Origin: Candidatus Trichofilum aggregatum
Lineage (GTDB): Bacteria; Chloroflexota; Anaerolineae; Promineifilales; Promineifilaceae
Assembly: GCA_016716885.1 (NCBI GenBank)
Contig: JADJUV010000154.1
Coordinates: 1 to 13,269, forward strand
Direction: 5' to 3'
DNA: 13,269 nucleotides
The translations under genes were made by a program, and so were the position numbers. This document shows positions 6,097 through 12,618 of this stretch, piece by piece. Numbering within the stretch: the stretch's first letter is position 1; each line of letters begins with the position of its first letter. A model generated the notes under the pieces. It made no database searches. It worked only from the letters and a program-made list of their open reading frames with translations, and had not been told where the DNA came from.

Positions 6097-6132
6097 GGTG
6101 ACAAGGTGACAAGGTGACAGGTGAGGTGACAA
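6097..6132. repeat. Octamer array GTGACAAG
   Basis: Tandem GTGACAAG units with degenerate ends, just upstream of the preferred start of the minus-strand glycosyltransferase gene. It is the reverse complement of the family at 421-445 and 3680-3738. Confidence 0.6.
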
Positions 6133-6173
6133 GGGGGTGCAAGGTTAGGGTCAATAGGCATTGTCCGGCGGCC

Positions 6174-6240
6174 AACTGCTCACTGTCAACGAACTGATTA
6201 CTGCTCACTGCTTACTGCTTACTGCTTACTGCTCACTCCT
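6174..6240. repeat. Heptamer array ACTGCTC/ACTGCTT
   Basis: Degenerate units at the left, then ACTGCTC, ACTGCTT, ACTGCTT, ACTGCTT, ACTGCTC, ACTCCTC. These are the same words as in the arrays inside the two glycosyltransferase genes (3160-3309 and 4867-4923). It ends just before the candidate promoter region. Confidence 0.7.
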
Positions 6241-6246
6241 CCTGCT

Positions 6247-6275
6247 TTGCCCCACTATTTTCCTTGTGATAAAAT
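6247..6275 (+). promoter_or_regulatory. Candidate distal promoter of the atp genes
   Basis: TTGCCC at 6247-6252 and TAAAAT at 6270-6275 are separated by 17 bases, a good sigma-70 type spacing. The -10 element lies inside the Rex-like palindrome at 6264-6281. It is about 290 bases upstream of atpA. Confidence 0.4.
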
Positions 6276-6281
6276 GCACAA
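6264..6281. promoter_or_regulatory. Candidate Rex operator 1
   Basis: TTGTGATAAAATGCACAA matches the known Rex operator consensus TTGTGA-N6-TCACAA at 11 of the 12 defined positions. It overlaps a candidate -10 element, as expected for a repressor site. A rex gene lies at 12681-13220 in this window. Binding is an inference. Confidence 0.55.
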
Positions 6282-6331
6282 ACACACTCGTGGTTCTTTC
6301 CCAAATCATCTCACCCTACCCCCTGTCCTGT

Positions 6332-6349
6332 TTGTGAATTGTTGGACAA
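6332..6349. promoter_or_regulatory. Candidate Rex operator 2
   Basis: TTGTGAATTGTTGGACAA matches TTGTGA-N6-TCACAA at 10 of 12 positions, with one perfect half-site. It overlaps the -35 element of the proximal promoter candidate. The centre lies 68 bases downstream of operator 1. Confidence 0.45.
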
Positions 6350-6371
6350 AAGAACAACGCTAAGGTAATAT
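6342..6371 (+). promoter_or_regulatory. Candidate proximal promoter of the atp genes
   Basis: TTGGAC at 6342-6347 and TAATAT at 6366-6371 are 18 bases apart. Transcription from here would give a 5' leader of nearly 190 bases before atpA. Confidence 0.5.
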
Positions 6372-6462
6372 CAGCAAGACGAACAGGCGGTGTCTGACCC
6401 GTTACACCTGCCTAAATTTCACAAACGCAGGATGAACCACAAGTGATGCGTACAGCATAAAT

Positions 6463-6482
6463 CGTAATGAATGCTCATTACG
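6463..6482 (+). other. Perfect hairpin in the atpA leader
   Basis: CGTAATGA and TCATTACG form a perfect 8-bp stem around the loop ATGC. No T-run follows, so it is not a terminator. It lies about 85 bases upstream of the atpA start and could stabilise or regulate the leader. Confidence 0.5.
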
Positions 6483-6515
6483 TCTCCAACCGTGGGTCAC
6501 GCATTGGGTAACGGT

Positions 6516-6550
6516 TTCATCCTTTATCTTTCATCCTTCATAATTCCCTC
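6516..6550. repeat. Heptamer array TTCATCC upstream of atpA
   Basis: TTCATCC, TTTATCT, TTCATCC, TTCATAA and TTCCCTC run in steps of seven and end three bases before the Shine-Dalgarno AGGAGG (6553-6558). Confidence 0.6.
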
Positions 6551-6565
6551 ATAGGAGGTTGGTGC

Positions 6566-8236
6566 ATGGCGTCAATTGCCCCCGAATTTACCAATATTGC
6601 CGAATCCTTCCTAAAACAGATTCAGGACTTTCAACCCACTCTGGCAACTCAGAGCGTCGGAACCGTGATTTCTGTTTATGACGGTATCGCCCTGGCCGAT
6701 GGTCTGGCCGACGTAAAATCTATGGAATTGGTTGAGTTCAGTAACGGCGTAGCCGGACTGGCTTTGAACCTGGAACCAGATAATGTCGGTATTGTGGTCA
6801 TGGGTGACTATTCCGGCATTGCCGTAGGTGATGAAGTACGCGCCACCGGGCGTATCGCTTCCGTACCTGTCGGGGATGCCATGATTGGCCGTGTCGTTGA
6901 TGCGTTGGGTAATCCCATTGATGGCAAAGGTCCCATTCGCACAACCCGAACGATGCCGCTAGAGCGTATTGCCCCTGGGGTTATCGAGCGTAAAGGGGTG
7001 GATACCCCCGTCCAGACGGGTATCATCGCCATTGACGCCATGTTCGCCATTGGCCGAGGCCAGCGCGAACTCATCATTGGCGACCGTCAGACAGGCAAGA
7101 CGGCCATATGCCTGGACACCATCATTAACCAAAAAGGGGGCGACATGGTTTGTATCTATGTCGCGGTGGGTCAACGTGTGGGACAGGTGGCCCAGGTCGT
7201 CTCCACGCTGGAAAAATACGGGGCGATGGATTACACCGTAGTCGTTGTGGCTGGTGCTTCCGACCCCGCTCCCATGCAATATTTTGCTCCCTTTGCGGGC
7301 TGTGCCATCGGGGAAGAGTTTATGATGCAGGGACGTGATGCCCTGGTTATCTATGACGACCTCTCCAAACATGCCTGGGCTTATCGCCAGATGTCCCTGA
7401 TTCTGCGCCGCCCCCCTGGTCGTGAGGCGTATCCGGGTGACATTTTCTCCCTGCATAGCCGTTTGCTCGAACGCTCCGTGCGTCTGCGTGACGAATTTGT
7501 CATTGTCGCCAAAGGCACGGAAGTTACCGCTGATACCAAGACGGGTGTTAATGGCAAACTGTACTTTGGCAACCTGGCCGAAGATCATATTAAAGAAGAC
7601 CTCAAGCAGATGGATGATCCGGACAAGTACGAAGTTAAGAAAGTACCTGGGTCCGGTGGTTCGCTGACCGCTCTGCCCATTATTGAAACGCTGCTAGGCG
7701 ACGTGTCGGCCTACATCCCCACCAATGTTATCTCCATTACTGACGGCCAGATCTACCTGGAAACAGACCTCTTCAATGCGGGTCAGCGCCCAGCTATCAG
7801 CACCGGTTTGTCTGTCTCCCGCGTGGGTTCGGCGGCGCAAAAACGGGCCATGAGTAAGGTGTCTGGGGGTTTGAAGGCGGACTTGTCCCAATACCGGGAA
7901 TTGGCCGCGTTTGCTCAGTTTGGTTCTGACCTGGATGCGTCTACCCAGCGACAACTGTCCCGTGGTGAGCGCACGATGGAAATGATTAAACAGCCCCAAT
8001 ACAAACCGTGGCGGTTGGATCATCAGGTTATGCTCATTTATGCCGTGTCGCGTGGGTATCTGGACAATGTCGCCGTGAATAAGGTGGATGAGTGGCGTCA
8101 GGCATTTGTGCGTTACATGGACACGGCGCAGGGGCATGTGGGTAGACCCATCCTGGAAACCGGGGCCTGGAATGATGATATCGAAGGCCAGTTAAAGCAG
8201 GCGATTCAGGATTTCAACGCCAGTTGGAGCAGCTAA
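6566..8236 (+). CDS. atpA: F1 ATP synthase subunit alpha
   Basis: Non-catalytic nucleotide-binding subunit of the F1 head, which with beta forms the alpha3beta3 ring that makes ATP at the membrane. The P-loop GDRQTGKT is at residues 172-179. VYDGIALADGL near the N-terminus and SVSRVGSAAQ, with the arginine that reaches the catalytic site, are present. At 556 residues it is about 45-50 longer than usual. The extra length is mainly a segment at about residues 311-361 (FVIVAKGTEVTADTKTG to YEVKKVPG), inserted between LLERSVRLRDE and GSGGSLTALPIIE, where many homologues join directly. The start is fixed by AGGAGG at 6553-6558, seven bases before the ATG. It is first in an atpA-G-D-C cluster; atpB, E, F and H are not upstream. 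Confidence 0.97.
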   Translation: MASIAPEFTNIAESFLKQIQDFQPTLATQSVGTVISVYDGIALADGLADVKSMELVEFSNGVAGLALNLEPDNVGIVVMGDYSGIAVGDEVRATGRIASVPVGDAMIGRVVDALGNPIDGKGPIRTTRTMPLERIAPGVIERKGVDTPVQTGIIAIDAMFAIGRGQRELIIGDRQTGKTAICLDTIINQKGGDMVCIYVAVGQRVGQVAQVVSTLEKYGAMDYTVVVVAGASDPAPMQYFAPFAGCAIGEEFMMQGRDALVIYDDLSKHAWAYRQMSLILRRPPGREAYPGDIFSLHSRLLERSVRLRDEFVIVAKGTEVTADTKTGVNGKLYFGNLAEDHIKEDLKQMDDPDKYEVKKVPGSGGSLTALPIIETLLGDVSAYIPTNVISITDGQIYLETDLFNAGQRPAISTGLSVSRVGSAAQKRAMSKVSGGLKADLSQYRELAAFAQFGSDLDASTQRQLSRGERTMEMIKQPQYKPWRLDHQVMLIYAVSRGYLDNVAVNKVDEWRQAFVRYMDTAQGHVGRPILETGAWNDDIEGQLKQAIQDFNASWSS

Positions 8237-8326
8237 GTAAACGAGATGGTGAGTGAGCGAGGACGTGAGTAACTATAATTCACAAACCCGCCTACTCACC
8301 GACCCACACACTCTAAGGAGCATCTC
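8237..8326. other. Gap between atpA and atpG
   Basis: A 90-base gap, long for adjacent atp genes. It contains degenerate GTGAGT-like words and a 7-bp inverted repeat (GGTGAGT at 8248-8254, ACTCACC at 8294-8300). The Shine-Dalgarno AAGGAG is at 8315-8320. Confidence 0.4.
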
Positions 8327-9235
8327 GTGGCAAGTGAACGCGAGTTAAATAAGCGAATCCGTAGTGTTAAGAATATTTCTCAGGTGACCAGCGCACTGGC
8401 GGCGGTATCGGCTTCTAAGGCCAGCCGTGCCCAGAAGCAGGTGGAAGCGACGCGGGCCTATGCGGGCAAGGCGTTTGAGATTTTGCATAACCTGGCTTCT
8501 CAGCCGGGTGTGGGTGATAACGCGCATCCGTTGTTGACGGTGCGGCCGCAGATCAAAAACACCGCTCTTGTTATGGTTACGGGTGACCGGGGGTTGGCTG
8601 GAGCCTACAATGCCAGCATGGTCTCCCGAGCAGAAGCTTTCATCCGGGCCATGAACGGGCCAGTTCAGCTCATCACCGTAGGCCGTAAAGGGCGCGATTT
8701 GATGATTCGCCGCGGTTACAATGTCGTGGCTACCTTTGAAAAAATGCCCGACCCCCCCTCGATTTTGGACATAACCGCTATCGCCAAGATCGTGACGGCC
8801 GATTTCCTGTCTGGCAAAGTAGACCAGGTTTTCATTGGTTACACTGATTTTGTTAACCTGCTCACCCGTATCCCCCGCGTAAAACAACTTTTACCGCTCA
8901 AACCGCTGGATTTTGAAGGTATGGCCGTCTCTGAATATGTGAGTAAGGTTGACCTGACCGGTGTGGCCGAGCGTGTTTACAGTTATGAACCCGATCCTTC
9001 GGCCCTGCTGAGCATTGTATTGCCGCGTTTCACCGAATTGCAGATTTTCCAATCGGTGCTAGAGGCATTAGCCAGCGAACATAGCGCCCGTATGGTGGCC
9101 ATGAACAATGCTACCGACAATGCAGGCGAATTGATTGACATTCTTACCCTTGAACGTAACAAAGCTCGCCAGACCAGTATCACGAACGAAATTCTGGATA
9201 TTGTGGGCGGTGCAGAGGCAGCAGTGAAAGGCTAA
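8327..9235 (+). CDS. atpG: F1 ATP synthase subunit gamma
   Basis: Central rotating shaft of F1, whose N- and C-terminal helices form the coiled coil inside the alpha3beta3 ring. The 302-residue length is slightly above the usual 285-295. The N-terminal helix RELNKRIRSVKNISQVTSAL and the C-terminal helix TLERNKARQTSITNEILDIV match the family. The conserved VTGDRGLAGAYN at the start of the globular domain is clear. The start is GTG, six bases after AAGGAG (8315-8320); no better ATG exists. The N-terminal helix reads SALAAVSASKASRAQ where many homologues carry a Met-rich MxMVAxSK stretch, a lineage variation. Confidence 0.96.
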   Translation: MASERELNKRIRSVKNISQVTSALAAVSASKASRAQKQVEATRAYAGKAFEILHNLASQPGVGDNAHPLLTVRPQIKNTALVMVTGDRGLAGAYNASMVSRAEAFIRAMNGPVQLITVGRKGRDLMIRRGYNVVATFEKMPDPPSILDITAIAKIVTADFLSGKVDQVFIGYTDFVNLLTRIPRVKQLLPLKPLDFEGMAVSEYVSKVDLTGVAERVYSYEPDPSALLSIVLPRFTELQIFQSVLEALASEHSARMVAMNNATDNAGELIDILTLERNKARQTSITNEILDIVGGAEAAVKG

Positions 9236-9236
9236 A

Positions 9237-9303
9237 AATTATGAATTGAGAATGATGAAGTTAGCCGTTCTTGGCATCATTCATCTTTGCTTTTTCATCA
9301 TTC
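9237..9303. repeat. Heptamer and inverted repeats between atpG and atpD
   Basis: AATTATG, AATTGAG and AATGATG run in steps of seven directly after the atpG stop. GAATGATGAA (9250-9259) and TTCATCATTC (9294-9303) are perfect complements and could form a 10-bp stem. A second copy of CATCATTC near 9275 could pair instead. Confidence 0.55.
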
Positions 9304-9319
9304 ATTTTCTGGAGGCATC

Positions 9320-10714
9320 ATGGCGACAGGCAAAATTGTAGCGATTCGTGGCGTCGTGGTAGACGTGGATTTCCCCGAAGAAAATTTGCCGGGGATTTAT
9401 GAAGCATTAGAAGTGCAAGGCCCCGTTGGGCGCATTGTACTAGAAGTCCAACAACATTTAGGCGGTGGTTTGCTCCGTACCGTAGCCATGGATGCCACGG
9501 AAGGTTTGGCGCGTGGAGCTAACGTTAAGGCCACGGGTGGTCCGATTATGGTTCCCGTAGGCCCACCAACCCTGGGACGTATCTTTAATGTCGTGGGTGA
9601 GGCTATTGATGGTAAACCGACGCCCAAGGCGGATACCTATTACCCCATTCACCGTGATGCCCCGAATTTCCAGGCGCAAAGCACAAAAATCGAAACCTTT
9701 GAGACCGGCATGAAGGTCGTTGACCTTATTTCCCCCTTTATTAAGGGTGGTAAAACCGGTATCTATGGTGGGGCGGGTGTGGGTAAAACTGTCACCATCG
9801 CTGAGCTGGTCCGTTCTGTGGCCAGTGTCCATGAAGGCTATTCTGTTTTCGCTGGGGTGGGTGAACGTACCCGTGAAGGGACAGACTTCTATTACGAAAT
9901 GGAAGAGTACGGCGTGGGACAATCGGTTGTTATGGTGTTTGGGCAGATGAATGAGCCGCCTGGGGTGCGTTTGCGTGTGGCCCTGACCGGATTGGCGATG
10001 GCTGAATATTTCCGTGACGAAGGCCGTGACGTGCTCCTCTTCATTGACAACATCTTCCGTTACGTGTTGGCGGGTTCGGAAATGTCGGCTTTGTTAGGCC
10101 GGATGCCCAGTGCGGTTGGTTATCAGCCCACATTGGCGGCAGAAATGGGAGCGTTACAAGAGCGCATTACCTCCACCAAACTGGGTTCTATCACTTCGAT
10201 GCAGGCGATTTATGTGCCGGCTGACGACTATTCTGACCCGGCTCCGGTGGCGACCTTCTCCCATCTGGATGCTATTTTGACGCTGGATCGCAGTGTGTTC
10301 GCCAAAGGTATTTTCCCGGCGGTAGACCCGTTGGCTTCTTCTAGCCGGGCGCTCCAGCCTGATGTGGTGGGTGAGGAGCATTATCGCACTGCCCGCCAGG
10401 TGAAGCAGGTGCTCCAGAAATATAAGGAATTGCAGGACATCATTGCCATTTTGGGTATTGATGAATTGAGCGAAGATGACAAACTCCTGGTAGCGCGTGC
10501 CCGTAAGGTGGAACGTTTCTTGGGCCAGCCGATGTTCGTGGCGGAGAAGTTCCACGGGCTGAAGGGGCAATATGTTTCGACGCAGGAAACGGTGCGTGGG
10601 TTCCGGGAGATTTTGGATGGCCAACATGATGATTTGCCGGAGCAGGCATTCTACATGGTGGGAACGATTGACCATGCGGTAGAGAAGGCGGAGACATTGC
10701 GCGCGGCCGCGTAG
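9320..10714 (+). CDS. atpD: F1 ATP synthase subunit beta
   Basis: Catalytic subunit of F1 (464 residues, normal length). P-loop GGAGVGKT is at residues 150-157, and GERTREG contains the catalytic glutamate E182. The DELSEED-type segment reads DELSEDDK and LLFIDNIFRYVLAGSE matches the Walker B region. GRMPSAVGYQPTLAAEMGAL is intact. The start at 9320 is chosen over the in-frame ATG at 9287 because GGAGG (9311-9315) precedes it at normal spacing and ATGKIVAIRGVVVDVDF is the usual N-terminus. The last codons (Arg-Ala-Ala-Ala) contain a GCGGCCGC copy directly before the TAG. Confidence 0.97.
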   Translation: MATGKIVAIRGVVVDVDFPEENLPGIYEALEVQGPVGRIVLEVQQHLGGGLLRTVAMDATEGLARGANVKATGGPIMVPVGPPTLGRIFNVVGEAIDGKPTPKADTYYPIHRDAPNFQAQSTKIETFETGMKVVDLISPFIKGGKTGIYGGAGVGKTVTIAELVRSVASVHEGYSVFAGVGERTREGTDFYYEMEEYGVGQSVVMVFGQMNEPPGVRLRVALTGLAMAEYFRDEGRDVLLFIDNIFRYVLAGSEMSALLGRMPSAVGYQPTLAAEMGALQERITSTKLGSITSMQAIYVPADDYSDPAPVATFSHLDAILTLDRSVFAKGIFPAVDPLASSSRALQPDVVGEEHYRTARQVKQVLQKYKELQDIIAILGIDELSEDDKLLVARARKVERFLGQPMFVAEKFHGLKGQYVSTQETVRGFREILDGQHDDLPEQAFYMVGTIDHAVEKAETLRAAA

Positions 10715-10721
10715 GCGGGCT

Positions 10722-10763
10722 GAGTTTCGAGTTCTGAGTTTCGAGTTCTGAGTTTCGAGTTTA
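10722..10763. repeat. Heptamer array GAGTTTC/GAGTTCT between atpD and atpC
   Basis: Six exact seven-base steps alternate GAGTTTC and GAGTTCT and end in GAGTTTA. The array fills most of the 58 bases between the atpD stop and the atpC start, leaving only a weak AGGTG (10763-10767) as a ribosome binding site. Confidence 0.85.
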
Positions 10764-10772
10764 GGTGCGACT

Positions 10773-11216
10773 ATGCCCTTTCGTTGTGAAATTGTGACCC
10801 AGGAACGTGTTGTTTTTAACAACAACGTAGATTATGTGAGTCTGCCCGGTACCGAAGGGGTTATGGGTGTTTTGCCCAACCATTCGGCCATGTTGACGGC
10901 GCTGGCTTTTGGGGAAGTGATGGTACGCCACCAGGGCAAAGAGGAATATTTTGCCGTGGGTGGTGGTTTTGCCGAAATCCAGCCCGACCATATTACTGTT
11001 TTAGCGGATTCGGCGGAACAGGCAGAAGAGATCGATATTGATCGGGCGCTGAAGGCACGGCAACAGGCAGAACAGATGATGAAAGAAGGTGTGCCGACTG
11101 ATCCGGTACGGTATCAACAAATTCAGGTCGCTTTGCAGAAGGCGCAAATTCGTATGGATGTGGCGCGTAAACGGCAACACCGACGAACAATGCCTTATTT
11201 ATCGGGTGATCAATAA
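10773..11216 (+). CDS. atpC: F1 ATP synthase subunit epsilon
   Basis: Small rotor subunit that sits on gamma and can inhibit ATP hydrolysis. Residues 1-85 form the N-terminal beta-sandwich (CEIVTQERVVFNNNVDYVSL, GVMGVLPNHSAMLTAL). Residues from about 88 form the C-terminal helical hairpin. IDIDRA fits the I(L)DxxRA motif linked to ATP binding by epsilon in some bacteria. Its 147 residues are slightly more than the usual 130-140, with extra length between the two helices and at the C-terminus. The ATG at 10773 has only a weak AGGTG, with a heptamer array upstream, so translation may be lower than for atpA and atpD. Confidence 0.94.
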   Translation: MPFRCEIVTQERVVFNNNVDYVSLPGTEGVMGVLPNHSAMLTALAFGEVMVRHQGKEEYFAVGGGFAEIQPDHITVLADSAEQAEEIDIDRALKARQQAEQMMKEGVPTDPVRYQQIQVALQKAQIRMDVARKRQHRRTMPYLSGDQ

Positions 11217-11259
11217 TAAGTATTCTGTGCCAGTATCGCGGCCGCGACGTTTAACGGTT

Positions 11260-11323
11260 GACCAAAGACGAATGACGAGATATGTTTTTATCTTTGTCCG
11301 TCGTCTTTGGTCTTTTCTTTTTA
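11260..11323 (+). terminator. Terminator-like hairpin after atpC
   Basis: GACCAAAGACGA (11260-11271) and TCGTCTTTGGTC (11301-11312) are perfect 12-bp complements separated by 29 bases. The T-rich TTTTCTTTTTAG follows. It begins 44 bases after the atpC stop and probably ends the atp transcript. The left arm is itself made of heptamer-like units (CAAAGAC, GAATGAC). Confidence 0.65.
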
Positions 11324-11390
11324 GCCAGGTGATCAGATCGCAATGAAGGCCTTTCTCTCGCTCTGCTCCATCCTAAACAACCTTTAGCTT

Positions 11391-12422
11391 ATGGCACTTT
11401 TTACGCCACATATTGCAATTGATTTAGGTACGGTGAGTGTGTTGGTTCACCTACAGGGGCGCGGCGTGGTTCTGCAAGAGCCATCCGTGGTCGCTATTCG
11501 GGATGATGGCATACGCACGGTGATTGTGGAAGTGGGGCGGGCGGCTCGTGAGATGTATGGGCGTACACCGGAAGAGATTGAAGTGATGCGGCCGCTGCGT
11601 GAAGGCGTTATCGCGGACTATTTTGTCACCGAGGCCATGCTGCGCTATTTCATTGATAAGGTGTCTGGCCGTATCCATTTGCGCCGCCCGATAGTGATGG
11701 TGACGGTTCCCTATGGGGTGACGAGTGTGGAGAAGCGGGCCGTGCGTGAAGCCTGTCTGACAGCCGGGGCGCGGGAAGTTCATTTGATCCATGAACCGCT
11801 CGCGGCCGCGATTGGGGCTGGTCTGCCCGTGGGCACACCCACGGGGAACATGGTCGTTGACCTGGGCGGTGGTTCCACCGAAGCGGCTGTCGTCTCCATG
11901 AATGGCATTGTCTGTGCCGAATCGGTGCGGGTGGGGGGGGTACGCCTGGATGAAGCCATCATGGCTTATGTGCGCCGTAAATACAACCTCATCATTGGTG
12001 AACCCACCGCCGAAGAGATAAAAATCAAAATTGGCGCGGCTCTACCGCTGGATGTACCGTTGGAAATGCAGGTGCAGGGGCGGGATCAGGTGGCCGGGTT
12101 GCCGCGTACCATTACCATTTCATCCAGTGAGGTGGCTGAGGCCATCAGCGAACCGCTCAGCGCCATGGTGAACGTGGTGCGGGCAGTGCTGGCAAAAACA
12201 CCCCCGGAACTTTCTTCGGACATCATTGATCGGGGGGTGGCGTTGACCGGTGGGGGTGCGCTGCTGCGGGAGATGGATACGCTGCTGACCAAGGAAACGG
12301 GTGTCCCGGCCTATGTAGCGGATAATCCCATCGCCTGTACGGCCTTGGGCGCAGGGAAGGCGCTGGCGGAGTTACCGATTTTGCAACGTAGTATTCCTGA
12401 TATAGAGGGGAGTAGGCAGTAA
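11391..12422 (+). CDS. mreB: Rod-shape-determining actin homologue MreB
   Basis: A bacterial actin that polymerises under the membrane and guides cell-wall synthesis in elongated cells. At 343 residues it is of normal length. The actin-fold motifs are in order: phosphate 1 IDLGTVSVLVH (from residue 10, normally DLGTANTLVY), the MreB signature EPSVVAI, RPLREGVIADYFVTEAMLRY, HEPLAAAIGAGL, phosphate 2 VDLGGGSTEA (D157), EPTAEEIKIKIG, and adenosine motif LTGGGALL (G287). The TVSV variation in phosphate 1 is mild. There is no strong Shine-Dalgarno before the ATG. mreC and mreD do not follow, which is unlike the classical cluster. Mbl is an alternative name. Confidence 0.93.
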   Translation: MALFTPHIAIDLGTVSVLVHLQGRGVVLQEPSVVAIRDDGIRTVIVEVGRAAREMYGRTPEEIEVMRPLREGVIADYFVTEAMLRYFIDKVSGRIHLRRPIVMVTVPYGVTSVEKRAVREACLTAGAREVHLIHEPLAAAIGAGLPVGTPTGNMVVDLGGGSTEAAVVSMNGIVCAESVRVGGVRLDEAIMAYVRRKYNLIIGEPTAEEIKIKIGAALPLDVPLEMQVQGRDQVAGLPRTITISSSEVAEAISEPLSAMVNVVRAVLAKTPPELSSDIIDRGVALTGGGALLREMDTLLTKETGVPAYVADNPIACTALGAGKALAELPILQRSIPDIEGSRQ

Positions 12423-12427
12423 TCGGT

Positions 12428-12540
12428 CAGGCCCGCCCGGACGTAAAACGACCGGGCTATGGTTACAAAGGCCGCTGGCCTGGGGTTTTAGCCCGTAGGG
12501 CTTCGTAAATTTAGCCCGGTGGTTTTGACCACCGGGCGGG
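12428..12540. repeat. Inverted-repeat intergenic element
   Basis: The left end (about 12428-12458) reversed reads TAGCCCGGTCGTTTT...CCGGGCGGG, and the right end (12512-12540) reads TAGCCCGGTGGTTTT...CCGGGCGGG. The element of about 113 bases therefore has imperfect terminal inverted repeats of roughly 28 bases. The right end alone is a perfect hairpin, GCCCGGTGGT and ACCACCGGGC around TTTG (12514-12537). No open frame is inside. It resembles a small non-autonomous or palindromic intergenic repeat. Confidence 0.55.
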
Positions 12541-12572
12541 ATAACTGAACGCTTACCAGTGGGATCAAAAAA

Positions 12573-12601
12573 GTCCGTTCACATGTTGAACGGGCTTTTT
12601 T
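12573..12601. terminator. Bidirectional terminator between mreB and rex
   Basis: GTCCGTTCA (12573-12581) pairs with TGAACGGGC (12587-12595), a 9-bp stem with one G-U pair and loop CATGT. Six T follow at 12596-12601, and a run of A precedes (12567-12572). The same hairpin therefore works as a terminator for mreB on the plus strand and for rex on the minus strand. Confidence 0.85.
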
Positions 12602-12618
12602 ATTGGTAGGAAAATTTT

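Larger units (their letters stand above)
8542..11809. repeat. Further GCGGCCGC palindromes in the atp-mreB region (5 copies)
   Basis: Copies start at 8542 (atpG, encoding Arg-Pro), 10703 (end of atpD, Ala-Ala-Ala), 11238 (between atpC and mreB), 11588 (mreB, Arg-Pro) and 11802 (mreB, the conserved Ala-Ala-Ala of EPLAAAIGAG). Density is about one per 650-1000 bases, lower than in the left-hand cluster. Confidence 0.95.

Noticed and set aside
6413..6424. Third Rex site in the atpA leader (TCACAA at 6419-6424)
   Set aside because: Only one half-site is present; the other six positions do not match TTGTGA. The TCACAA near 8280 upstream of atpG fails in the same way.
6959..7588. 209-codon open frame on the minus strand inside atpA
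   Set aside because: It is antisense to a clearly coding alpha subunit and has no recognisable content or ribosome binding site.
10154..10825. 223-codon open frame on the minus strand over the end of atpD
   Set aside because: It is a shadow of atpD; its first codons come from the heptamer array and the rest mirrors atpD codon structure.
1546..11809. Palindromes as cyanobacterial HIP1
   Set aside because: HIP1 is GCGATCGC; I saw no copy of it in the window. The iterated word here has GGCC in the centre.
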